Source: Hominenteromicrobium mulieris (GTDB lineage Bacteria; Bacillota; Clostridia; Oscillospirales; Acutalibacteraceae). Taken from it: 64,000 bases of DNA. How positions within the stretch are numbered: position 1 is the first letter of the stretch; each line of letters opens with the position of its first letter. Where the stretch lies: the NCBI RefSeq assembly GCF_020687165.1, contig NZ_JAJEQC010000005.1; one strand, given 5' to 3'. The translations under genes were made by a program, and so were the position numbers. Below, piece by piece: positions 38,597 to 45,967 of the stretch. The notes beneath the pieces were generated by a model that saw nothing but the letters and a program-made list of their open reading frames with translations, made no database searches and was not told where the DNA came from.

Positions 38597-38616
38597 CAGG
38601 GATAGATACTCCATTT

Positions 38617-38665
38617 GCGGAGGGAGGAACGGCGTTTCTTCGCCGCACCTTCCTCCGCTTTTTCT
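38617..38665 (+). terminator. Terminator after mobC
   Basis: A long GC-rich stem: GCGGAGG and GAGGAA with CGGCG on the left pair with CGCCG, TTCCTCCGC on the right, ending at 38658, followed by TTTTTTCTTTTT-like sequence. It ends the long transfer transcript. Confidence 0.8.
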
Positions 38666-38679
38666 TTTTGTCTGTATCC

Positions 38680-38708
38680 TTGTCTTTTGCCTGTCCGTAC
38701 CGGATAAT
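38680..38708 (+). promoter_or_regulatory. Promoter before the 38748 gene
   Basis: TTGTCT (38680-38685), a 17-base spacer and GATAAT (38703-38708) lie 40 bases ahead of the next gene and directly after a terminator. Confidence 0.5.
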
Positions 38709-38747
38709 ATGAGTAGAATAAGAAGCGTAGCAAAGGAGTGAAAACAG

Positions 38748-39050
38748 ATGCTGACCTTTGAAAAGGTGCTGGAGATTTTTGCGGATTACCTGACCGCAGA
38801 CGAGACCATAGAAGTTTATATCAGCCGCCATGGATGTGTAAGAGTTGAATTTGACCAAGATTTTCACTATTGCTCTGGCGAGGTGTGCCATACTCCCAAG
38901 GAACTGTTCGACCTCTTAGCCGATGATTACCGGACTTATCTGGAGATTGAACTGACCAAAGGAAAACGGGAAGTGACGGAAGATGATGAGAGAGAAGCGG
39001 ATGCCCTGTGCAAACGGCATCTGGAGCGTTGGAAGGAGGAACAGGAATGA
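38748..39050 (+). CDS. Conserved ICE protein of unknown function (100 aa)
   Basis: A small acidic soluble protein (TFEKVLEIFADYLTADETIE at the start), preceded by AAAGGAG. A central CSGEVCHTPKELFDLL segment holds two Cys. Its stop overlaps the start of the next gene, a membrane protein, so the two are translationally coupled. Confidence 0.68.
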   Translation: MLTFEKVLEIFADYLTADETIEVYISRHGCVRVEFDQDFHYCSGEVCHTPKELFDLLADDYRTYLEIELTKGKREVTEDDEREADALCKRHLERWKEEQE

Positions 39051-39346
39051 AGATTTTGAAATGTCTGCTGATGATCGTAACTGCACCGGTCGTTTTGGTG
39101 TTGACGCTTTTTGTCTGGCTCTGCACGGGGCTGATCTACATATCCGGTCTGGTGCTTGGTCTACTAAGCACGGTAATTGCTCTGCTTGGCGTGGCTGTGC
39201 TGATTACCTATTCCCCGCAGAATGGTGTGATTTTGCTGGTTATGGCATTTTTGATTAGCCCGATGGGGCTGCCGCTGGCTGCGATCTGGCTACTGGGAAA
39301 GGTGCAGAGTTTGAAATTTGCGATACAGGATTGGGTGTATGGGTAA
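39047..39346 (+). CDS. Small membrane protein, CD1845-like (99 aa)
   Basis: Three hydrophobic segments (about residues 6-30, 33-53 and 58-80) followed by a short amphipathic tail. It starts within the preceding stop (ATGA) after GGAAGGAGGA. Proteins like this, named CD1845 family in related elements, have no known function. Confidence 0.72.
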   Translation: MKILKCLLMIVTAPVVLVLTLFVWLCTGLIYISGLVLGLLSTVIALLGVAVLITYSPQNGVILLVMAFLISPMGLPLAAIWLLGKVQSLKFAIQDWVYG

Positions 39347-39374
39347 ATGATGTGAATATAATTTGGAATGAAAA

Positions 39375-39416
39375 AGAAGCAGGACAATGGGAGATGAGAC
39401 CCAATGCCCTGCTTCT
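39375..39416. terminator. Terminator between convergent genes
   Basis: AGAAGCAGG (39375-39383) pairs with CCTGCTTCT (39408-39416), with a further ATGGG/CCCAA inner stem. It separates the plus-strand membrane protein from the minus-strand regulator ending at 39421. Confidence 0.6.
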
Positions 39417-39420
39417 CTGT

Positions 39421-40833
39421 TTATTCGGAACGAACTGTAATATATTTTTGATTGCGACTTTTAGGTTTATCGGGAATAGTCATTTCTAATTGCCCGGATT
39501 CTAAAAGCGGATTGATATGTTTCAAAGTGAAGTTTCTTAAATCTTTGAAGCCGCAAAATACTGCAAGCTCTTTCTTGGATTTTGGTGTTGTGCAAAAAGT
39601 CAAAATCTGTTTGGATACCGTTGATAGTTCAATAACTTGGTGGGTAACTTGGTGGATAACTTGGTGGGCGTCACCCTCTAAGTTGTAGTTTACATTTTTC
39701 AAGATGACTCTGAAATCTGTCGCTGTTGAGGAAAATTCGGGCTTATATGCCTCTGTGTATCCAGGCAGCTTTTCGGTTTCACTGACGATTTTGCGTAGGC
39801 CACTTCCACGGCGTTCCATGTACTTCATGCGGTGGAACAGGTCAGCAATCACAGGGTTTCGTCGCATCGAACGGATACTGTAAATATCGTATTCCTGAAT
39901 TGAGCCGCCGCCAAACATACCGCCCGGAGATGTGATTTCCACCCGATCATCAAACATATCAATATGGATTTCGCTGCCAAGTACAATATAATCACGATGG
40001 ATAAGCGCATTAACAAGAGCCTCTGTCACAGCTCGTTCAGCATAATCTGGCTTGTCTACACGATACTGTGCCTCTTTGACAAAACGGACTTTGGAATTAT
40101 TGCGAATAAATTCACTGCCGCTTTTCAGTAGATAAATCAGATTCCCTTCGTATTCTTTATCGTCCAGTGCATCATCAAAGATAGAGCCTTTTTCCAAGCC
40201 ATTCCACCGGGTACAGAACATACGGGAGTTATAAACTGTGTGCTGATCGGTCATGAGCTTTCCGGCATTGGTCAAGACCCCATTTTTGTCAGCCAAACCG
40301 AAGGAAACATAATCGGATGGCTCAAAGCGGAGGCCGGTTCGTTCCAGATAGGTTGCCTCCAGGAGTGTGAAGCTGTAATCCTTTTTCACAGCTTCTGTTG
40401 TTAAGGTGTCAAAGGACTGATTGGTTCCCTTTAAGATCAGTTCATTTACAATGTAATCCGGGGCAATTACGCTTTCATTTCCAACACGGATATATGCTTC
40501 CATCACTCCGTCTGCCTTGTAATAATATGGGGTGCTGCGGCCGGGAGAAACCTCCAGAGCTAATAGATTTTTACCATCTTCCTGTAATGGTTTTAAGATA
40601 AACTGAGGTAATGGTGTGATTCGTTCTTTAATTAAGCGGCTGATCGCTTCAGCATCCTTTTGAACATCGGACAAGCCAATAGGTTTCCGGTCATCAGAGA
40701 TTCCGAAAAACAGAGTTCCGCCGATTCCATTAGAAAAGGAACTGACACTTTTTAACCAGCTTTTTGGTTTCTTTATTTCAAGTGCAACTTTGAAATCACA
40801 TTCGGTTGCTTCAGCAATTAGCTGTTCTATCAT
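39421..40833 (-). CDS. Schlafen/AlbA_2-domain putative transcriptional regulator
   Basis: 470 residues. The N-terminal AlbA_2 domain (residues 1-120: FKVALEIKK, NGIGGTLFFGISDD) is followed by a GHKL-like region (EALVNALIHRDY, EITSPGGMFGG, RRGSGLRKI) and a C-terminal winged-helix part. The family is linked to transcription control. A DNA repeat gives three HQV units in a row (HQVIHQVTHQVI, about residues 404-415). Start ATG 40833 follows AAAGGAGG; an upstream in-frame codon at 40968 is ruled out by that site. It is divergent from the relaxase and could repress it. Confidence 0.82.
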   Translation of the reverse strand: MIEQLIAEATECDFKVALEIKKPKSWLKSVSSFSNGIGGTLFFGISDDRKPIGLSDVQKDAEAISRLIKERITPLPQFILKPLQEDGKNLLALEVSPGRSTPYYYKADGVMEAYIRVGNESVIAPDYIVNELILKGTNQSFDTLTTEAVKKDYSFTLLEATYLERTGLRFEPSDYVSFGLADKNGVLTNAGKLMTDQHTVYNSRMFCTRWNGLEKGSIFDDALDDKEYEGNLIYLLKSGSEFIRNNSKVRFVKEAQYRVDKPDYAERAVTEALVNALIHRDYIVLGSEIHIDMFDDRVEITSPGGMFGGGSIQEYDIYSIRSMRRNPVIADLFHRMKYMERRGSGLRKIVSETEKLPGYTEAYKPEFSSTATDFRVILKNVNYNLEGDAHQVIHQVTHQVIELSTVSKQILTFCTTPKSKKELAVFCGFKDLRNFTLKHINPLLESGQLEMTIPDKPKSRNQKYITVRSE

Positions 40834-40869
40834 AAAATCCCTCCTTTGAGGTATTGGTAGTTTCTTTAT

Positions 40870-40898
40870 ATTATACCCATAAGGAGAGTTTATTTCAA
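40870..40898 (-). promoter_or_regulatory. Promoter for the AlbA_2 regulator
   Basis: On the minus strand TTGAAA (40893-40898), 17 bases and TATAAT (40870-40875) form a near-perfect sigma-A promoter 37 bases ahead of the gene. Confidence 0.75.
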
Positions 40899-40948
40899 CG
40901 ATAGGCACAAAGAGTTCAGAGAAAATATTTTTGAGAGGAGGGTTTTTT

Positions 40949-42361
40949 ATGGCAACTACAAGAATCATGCCGCTTCATGTTGGCAAGGGCCGCACAGAAA
41001 GTCGGGCGATCAGTGACATCATCGACTATGTAGCAAATCCACAGAAAACAGATAACGGCAAGCTCATTACCGGCTATGCGTGTGACAGCCGGACTGCGGA
41101 TGCGGAGTTCCTTCTGGCAAAGCGGCAGTACATTGCCGCTACCGGACGGGTGCGCGGCGCAGATGATGTGATCGCCTATCATGTGCGCCAGTCCTTCCGC
41201 CCTGGTGAGATTACCCCGGAAGAAGCAAACCGGCTGGGCGTAGAATTTGCAAAGCGTTTTACTAAAGGCAATCATGCCTTTGTGGTCTGCACTCACATAG
41301 ACAAGTCGCACATTCATAATCACATTATCTGGTCATCGGTCAGCTTAGAATATGACCGGAAATTCCGAAACTTTTGGGGCAGCACCAAGGCGGTTCGCCG
41401 GTTAAGTGATACAATCTGCATTGAAAACGGACTGTCCATTGTAGAGAATCCGAAACCTCACGGAAAAAGCTATAACAAGTGGCTGGGAGATCAGGCAAAG
41501 CCCTCTCACCGAGAGCTGCTTCGTGTGGCGATTGACAACGCATTATCACAAAGCCCTGCTGATTTTGAGGAACTTCTGAAGCTACTGCAAGAATCCGGCT
41601 GTGAGGTATCAAAACGAGGGAAATCATATCGCTTGAAGCTCCCCGGTTGGGAGAAAGCCGCCCGTATGGACAGCCTGGGCGAAGGATATGGATTGGAAGA
41701 TTTGCGGGCAGTTCTCTTAGGAAAGAAAGCACATACCCCGCGAAAGAAAACAGTCACACAGGCAGAGCCGCCGAAGGTCAATCTGCTGGTGGACATTCAG
41801 GCAAAATTGCAGGCTGGAAAAGGTGCTGGCTATGCTCGATGGGCTAAAGTTTTTAATCTGAAACAAATGGCGCAAACCATGAATTACCTGTCAGAGAACA
41901 ATCTGCTGGAGTATACGGTTTTGGAAGAAAAGGCTACGGCTGCCACGGCACATCACAATGATCTTTCGGCGCAGATCAAAGCGGCTGAAAAGCGCATGGC
42001 GGAGATTGCTGTTCTGCGTACTCACATCGTAAATTATGCCAAGACCCGTGAGGTCTATGTGGCATATCGTAAGGCGGGATACTCTAAGAAATTCCGGGAG
42101 GAACATGAGGAAGAAATTCTGCTCCATCAGGCTGCTAAGAATGCCTTTGATGAGATGGGCGTCAAGAAGCTGCCCAAGGTCAAAGAGTTGCAGACAGAGT
42201 ACGCGAAATTGCTGGAAGAAAAGAAAAAGACCTATGCCGAGTATCGGCATTCCCGTGAGGAAATGCGGGAGCTTTTAACGGCAAAGGCCAATGTAGATCG
42301 GGTGCTGAAAATGGAGGTAGAACAGGATGTTGAAAAAGAAAAAGACCACGGCCAGCGGTAA
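40949..42361 (+). CDS. Relaxase/mobilization nuclease (MobA/VirD2 type)
   Basis: Nicks DNA at oriT and leads the strand into the recipient. 470 residues. The N-terminal nuclease has SRAISDIIDYVANPQKT and the metal-binding His motif THIDKSHIHNHIIW. The C-terminal half is helical and charged. ATG 40949 follows GAGAGGAGGG. The gene is divergent from the AlbA_2 regulator and is followed by the hairpin cluster that may contain oriT. The family is certain. Confidence 0.93.
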   Translation: MATTRIMPLHVGKGRTESRAISDIIDYVANPQKTDNGKLITGYACDSRTADAEFLLAKRQYIAATGRVRGADDVIAYHVRQSFRPGEITPEEANRLGVEFAKRFTKGNHAFVVCTHIDKSHIHNHIIWSSVSLEYDRKFRNFWGSTKAVRRLSDTICIENGLSIVENPKPHGKSYNKWLGDQAKPSHRELLRVAIDNALSQSPADFEELLKLLQESGCEVSKRGKSYRLKLPGWEKAARMDSLGEGYGLEDLRAVLLGKKAHTPRKKTVTQAEPPKVNLLVDIQAKLQAGKGAGYARWAKVFNLKQMAQTMNYLSENNLLEYTVLEEKATAATAHHNDLSAQIKAAEKRMAEIAVLRTHIVNYAKTREVYVAYRKAGYSKKFREEHEEEILLHQAAKNAFDEMGVKKLPKVKELQTEYAKLLEEKKKTYAEYRHSREEMRELLTAKANVDRVLKMEVEQDVEKEKDHGQR

Positions 42362-42378
42362 GCTGGTCCTGGTCAAAA

Positions 42379-42530
42379 GCGTTCGCAGAACGCGCAGCCA
42401 CAGAATGAAATTCTGTGTTCAAAGGGGCTTGGGGGCGCTGCCCTCAACAAGCAAGCAGAGAGGAAAATCACAAAGGGATTTTCTCCTCTGCGGGCCTGTG
42501 TGTATTAACACAGGCATTGCTTGCCTCTTT
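42379..42530. other. Hairpin cluster behind the relaxase gene, candidate oriT
   Basis: Four hairpins follow in 150 bases: GCGTTC/GAACGC (42379-42393), ACAGAAT/ATTCTGT (42400-42416), a long imperfect one with GAAAATC/GATTTTC arms (42455-42491), and CCTGTG/CACAGG (42495-42514). AAGCAA and TTGCTT flank the last two. Dense inverted repeats beside a relaxase gene suit an origin of transfer. The last hairpin and the CTCTTTTCT that follows could alternatively end transcription. No nick site is identified. Confidence 0.4.
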
Positions 42531-42583
42531 TCTCCGAAATTGAAAAGAACCAGTGAGAGAATCGTTAAATTTCACTCACTGGC

Positions 42584-42940
42584 TCAATTCATTTCAAATA
42601 TCTCGGACAACTCTGTCAGTTCTTTCACCGTTTCTTGGGTGTGATGCAACAGGGTGTCACGCATTTCTGGCGGACAGCTGGAATAAAGCATTTTCATCTG
42701 ATTGACACCTTCATCTTCCAGAGAAATATCTGGATTTATAAGCGTATCTAAAGAGATGTGCAGGACCTTTGCCAATGCTCTCAAAATCAAATAAGAAGGA
42801 TTCATTTTCCCCTTTTCGATATTGGCGATTTGCTTTACAGAAACATGGCTCAGATCCGCAAGCTCCTGTTGTGTCAGGTCTTTTTTCTTTCTGGCTTCCC
42901 GCATTTTTTGCCCTAAAGCAGTTAAATCATCAATCGGCAT
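42584..42940 (-). CDS. XRE family transcriptional regulator
   Basis: 118 residues. The N-terminal HTH_3 domain is LGQKMREARKKKDLTQQELA, then SHVSVKQIANIEKGKMNPSY. The C-terminal half is acidic and helical. It faces away from the cargo region, and its upstream gap holds direct repeats that could be its operators. It may repress the HTH-RR-HK unit on the other side. Confidence 0.88.
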   Translation of the reverse strand: MPIDDLTALGQKMREARKKKDLTQQELADLSHVSVKQIANIEKGKMNPSYLILRALAKVLHISLDTLINPDISLEDEGVNQMKMLYSSCPPEMRDTLLHHTQETVKELTELSEIFEMN

Positions 42941-42963
42941 AATCGTTCACCTCAATAATATTG

Positions 42964-43006
42964 TATCGTTCCGGTTTGATTTGAGGAATAACCTTATCAT
43001 TCCGGT
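42964..43006. promoter_or_regulatory. Direct repeats in the XRE/HTH divergent promoter region
   Basis: TATCGTTCCGGT (42964-42975) and TATCATTCCGGT (42995-43006) are near-identical 12-mers 31 bases apart, about three helical turns. They lie between the XRE gene and a divergent promoter, so they are candidate operators for the XRE protein. Confidence 0.45.
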
Positions 43007-43057
43007 TTTTTCGGTACGATTATACTGATTTTTCTTTTTTGCAACATGGTTGCAGGC

Positions 43058-43086
43058 TTGTATTCTTCGAGCAATAGAAATATAAT
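43058..43086 (+). promoter_or_regulatory. Promoter of the first two-component unit
   Basis: TTGTAT (43058-43063), 17 bases and TATAAT (43081-43086). The bases from -35 to -10 are almost identical to those at 49391-49419 ahead of the second unit. Confidence 0.7.
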
Positions 43087-43111
43087 GGAATGTATTGCAG
43101 GAGGTGCAGAG

Positions 43112-43315
43112 ATGGACTATATGACCCTAAAAGAAGCAAGTGAAAAATGGGGAGTTTCAATTCGGCAGATAAACTATTATTGCGCCGGTGGCCGTATTCC
43201 CGGTGCTGTGAAGGTGGCTACAATTTGGCTGATTCCGAAAGACGCGGAAAAGCCTGTGGATATGAGAACGAAGCAAGGAAAGGAGCAAAAAAATGCAAAA
43301 GATACTTTATGTTGA
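43112..43315 (+). CDS. Small HTH protein, MerR/excisionase-like, module 1 (67 aa)
   Basis: YMTLKEASEKWGVSIRQINYY is a helix-turn-helix of the MerR/excisionase type, followed by GRIPGAVKVATIWLIPKDAEKP. It is preceded by AGGAGGTG and overlaps the response regulator gene. A closely related protein heads the second module at 49443. It could regulate the module or act as an excision factor for the recombinase; sequence does not settle this. Confidence 0.8.
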   Translation: MDYMTLKEASEKWGVSIRQINYYCAGGRIPGAVKVATIWLIPKDAEKPVDMRTKQGKEQKNAKDTLC

Positions 43316-43976
43316 AGATGATTTGAGCCTGATTGATGGATTGCAATATACTTTGGAAGCAAGTGGATATATGGTGGACAATGCCAAAACTGTAAAGGAG
43401 GCTTTGGCCCTATTCCGAAAGAACACCTATGATTTACTTTTGCTGGATGTTACGCTCCCAGATGGCACAGGCTTCGATGTTTGCAAAGCGGTACGGAACA
43501 GCTCAACCGTTCCCATTATATTTTTGACAGCTTCGGATCAGGAAATCAGCATTGTCCGAGGACTTGATATGGGTGCCGACGATTATATCACCAAACCGTT
43601 CAAGCTGAATGAACTTCTATCCAGAATTAAGGCAATCCTGCGCCGTTCCTTGCAGTTTTCCAAAGCAGATACCTTTTTGGAAGCCAATGGTATTCGTGTA
43701 GATACGGCGGAACGGCTCGTTTGGAAAAATGATGAACCGCTTGACCTCCCGCTGGTGGAATACAAATTACTATGTTTGTTCATGCAAAATCCTAATCACC
43801 TTATGCCGCGAGAAATGATCCTGGATAGGATGTGGGATGGCAACGGAAACTTTGTGGATGACAATACCTTGTCTGTGTATATCCGGCGGCTGAGAAACAA
43901 AATTGAGGACACACCCAATCAGCCTAAATACTTGCTGACGGAACGAGGTATCGGCTATAAATGGGTCGTTGAGTGA
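43293..43976 (+). CDS. OmpR-family response regulator, module 1
   Basis: 227 residues. The receiver domain has the acidic pocket EDD (8-10), the phosphoacceptor Asp52 in LLLLDVTLPDG, Thr in IIFLTASD and Lys in YITKPF. The C-terminal winged helix has VEYKLLCLFMQNPNHLMPRE and YIRRLRNKIE. It lies directly ahead of its sensor kinase. It likely acts on the boxes at 45217 and 48408, each at the same distance from a -10. Confidence 0.93.
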   Translation: MQKILYVEDDLSLIDGLQYTLEASGYMVDNAKTVKEALALFRKNTYDLLLLDVTLPDGTGFDVCKAVRNSSTVPIIFLTASDQEISIVRGLDMGADDYITKPFKLNELLSRIKAILRRSLQFSKADTFLEANGIRVDTAERLVWKNDEPLDLPLVEYKLLCLFMQNPNHLMPREMILDRMWDGNGNFVDDNTLSVYIRRLRNKIEDTPNQPKYLLTERGIGYKWVVE

Positions 43977-43985
43977 GGACAAGGT

Positions 43986-45221
43986 ATGGGCAAATTAGGG
44001 AAAGAAACAAAGAATCTACTGTTGGCAATCACCGTCATCTGCCTTATTTCATTTCTACTTGCCGCAGGACTTTCGTTTTTACTTGCAAAGGACTTCCAAC
44101 ATGAGATGTTGCTCCATGACTATGGTGTTTCCGGCTACCAGCTGAACCATGAGGATAAATTGCAGATTTCAGCTTTTACTGCTCACCCCAACGAAAGCGA
44201 TATAGAACGAGGCAAAGAAGCGCTGGCCTCTATTGGATACAGTGAAGCAACATCTATGCAGCTATTGCCAACTGTTCGGGAATATCGAAATCAGACGATG
44301 CTGTATCTACTCTTGCTGCTGTTGTTTCTGTTCGGTATGGTATATCTGGTTCTGCTGTTTTATCTGCGACGCCAGCATAGAGCTATTGATGATGCGGGAA
44401 GTAAGATTCGAGAATTTTTGGATGGCAATTCTATGTCCAGAATTGAATGTTCCCAAACCGGTGATTGGTATAGCCTTTTCCATGATGTCAATGAAATGGC
44501 GACTATTCTCTCCGCCCATGCAGAGAGCCAGAAGCAGACAAAGGAGTTCTTACAGGACATCATTTCGGATGTATCACATCAGATTAAAACGCCGCTATCT
44601 GCTTTGAAAATGTACCATGAAATCATAAGCAGTCATAAAGGAGAAGCCGAAACGGTGGCGAACTTTTCGGAAAAATCTCAACGAGAGATTAAGCGAATGG
44701 AGAACGTTATTTATACACTGCTCAAACTGGCGCGCCTGGATGCGGGAATTATACAGATGGAAAAAGCAGAAGAAAATGTTTCCGCTCTCATGCAAGATGT
44801 TTTGGAACGATTTGAAACATGGGCAGAACAGGATCACAAAGAGATCACCCTTTCGGGTAAGGATGATATTTCTCTTAATTGCGATGCACTATGGATGTCG
44901 GAGGCGATTGGAAATATCGTCAAAAATGCTTTGGAACACACACAACCGGGCGGTCACATTTCGGTGCAATGGACACAATCACCCCTGTTGACTCAGATCG
45001 TCATTACAGACGATGGCAAAGGTATCCACCAAGAGGACTTATACAACATTTTCAAACGCTTTTACCGCAGCCGCTTTTCGTCAGATGTGCATGGGATAGG
45101 ATTGGGCTTACCGCTGGCTAAATCTATTGTGGAGGCACATGGGGGAACTATTTCTGTAACCAGCACACTCAATGTTGGAACTACCTTCACATTGAACTTT
45201 TTCAGCCTTACAAATGAGTAA
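43986..45221 (+). CDS. Sensor histidine kinase, module 1
   Basis: 411 residues. Two membrane spans (about 10-34 and 105-128) enclose a ~70-residue extracellular loop. A HAMP-like linker follows, then HisKA with His198 in SDVSHQIKTPL, and an ATPase domain with NIVKNALEHT, DDGKGI and GIGLGLPLAKSIVEAHGG. The pairing with an ABC transporter points to detection of an antimicrobial peptide or envelope stress. The signal is unknown. Confidence 0.92.
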   Translation: MGKLGKETKNLLLAITVICLISFLLAAGLSFLLAKDFQHEMLLHDYGVSGYQLNHEDKLQISAFTAHPNESDIERGKEALASIGYSEATSMQLLPTVREYRNQTMLYLLLLLLFLFGMVYLVLLFYLRRQHRAIDDAGSKIREFLDGNSMSRIECSQTGDWYSLFHDVNEMATILSAHAESQKQTKEFLQDIISDVSHQIKTPLSALKMYHEIISSHKGEAETVANFSEKSQREIKRMENVIYTLLKLARLDAGIIQMEKAEENVSALMQDVLERFETWAEQDHKEITLSGKDDISLNCDALWMSEAIGNIVKNALEHTQPGGHISVQWTQSPLLTQIVITDDGKGIHQEDLYNIFKRFYRSRFSSDVHGIGLGLPLAKSIVEAHGGTISVTSTLNVGTTFTLNFFSLTNE

Positions 45222-45260
45222 GATGCAGGTCACTTGGAAGTAAGCCGAAGGGGGTATGAT
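45217..45260 (+). promoter_or_regulatory. Response-regulator box and promoter of ABC operon 1
   Basis: A 28-base element (45217-45244) with AGTAAG at both ends is followed by 10 bases and a TATGAT -10 (45255-45260). It matches the element at 48408 in 25 of 28 positions with the same 10-base distance to the -10. No consensus -35 is present, as expected for an activated promoter. Confidence 0.65.
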
Positions 45261-45283
45261 GTGACCATAAGGAGGTACTGCGT

Positions 45284-45967
45284 ATGAATATTCTTGAAGT
45301 ACAGGACTTGTGCAAAACCTATGGAAAAGGTGAAGCAGCGGTTCAAGCGTTGCGTCATGCAACATTTTCGGTTCGCAAAGGTGAATTTATTGCCATTATT
45401 GGTGAATCTGGCTCCGGCAAAAGTACGTTGCTGAATGTTGTGGGTGCTCTGGACAAAGCCACTTCCGGCAAGGTCTGGATCGACGGTCAGGATATTTTCT
45501 CAATGCCGGAGAAAAAACTGACCGTGTTCCGGCGGCAACACATCGGTTTTATCTTTCAGTCATTTAATCTGATCCCGGAACTGAATGTAGAACAGAACAT
45601 CACTTTTCCGTTGCTGCTTGACTACAAGCGGCCAGACCAGAGGTTTGTCAACGAGCTGCTGAATGTTTTGGGACTGACCGAACGCCGTCATCATCTTCCC
45701 AGTCAGCTCTCCGGTGGCCAGCAACAGCGTGTCGCTATCGGCAGGGCTTTGGTTACACGACCTGCACTGATTTTGGCGGACGAGCCGACCGGCAATCTGG
45801 ACAGTAAAAATAGTCAGGAAGTCTTGGCTCTCCTGCAAACCATGTCGGCCAAGTACCAGCAAACCATTTTGATGATTACCCACAACAAAAATCATGCAAG
45901 TGCGGCAGACCGCATTTTCAATATGTCTGATGGTGTGCTGAAGGAGTTGGGGGCGAGCCGGAAATGA
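45284..45967 (+). CDS. ABC transporter ATPase, module 1
   Basis: 227 residues of the MacB/LolD/BceA type. Walker A is GESGSGKST, the Q-loop is FIFQSFNLIPEL, the signature is LSGGQQQRVAIGRAL, Walker B is ALILADEPTGNLD and the H-loop is MITHN. AAGGAGGTACTG precedes ATG. It overlaps the permease gene by four bases. With the permease it probably exports or extracts a peptide antibiotic. Confidence 0.94.
   Translation: MNILEVQDLCKTYGKGEAAVQALRHATFSVRKGEFIAIIGESGSGKSTLLNVVGALDKATSGKVWIDGQDIFSMPEKKLTVFRRQHIGFIFQSFNLIPELNVEQNITFPLLLDYKRPDQRFVNELLNVLGLTERRHHLPSQLSGGQQQRVAIGRALVTRPALILADEPTGNLDSKNSQEVLALLQTMSAKYQQTILMITHNKNHASAADRIFNMSDGVLKELGASRK

Noticed and set aside
39624..39671. Short tandem repeat (ACTTGGTGG units) as a CRISPR or minisatellite
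   Set aside because: Only three in-frame units encoding HQV; too short for an array and part of a coding sequence.
40834..40968. N-terminal extension of the AlbA_2 regulator
   Set aside because: AAAGGAGG stands directly before ATG 40833 and the promoter at 40870-40898 lies inside the extension.
42327..42644. 105-codon plus-strand frame starting in the relaxase 3' end
   Set aside because: It runs through the hairpin cluster and into the antisense of the XRE gene, with no domain and a biased basic composition; the hairpins explain the stretch better.
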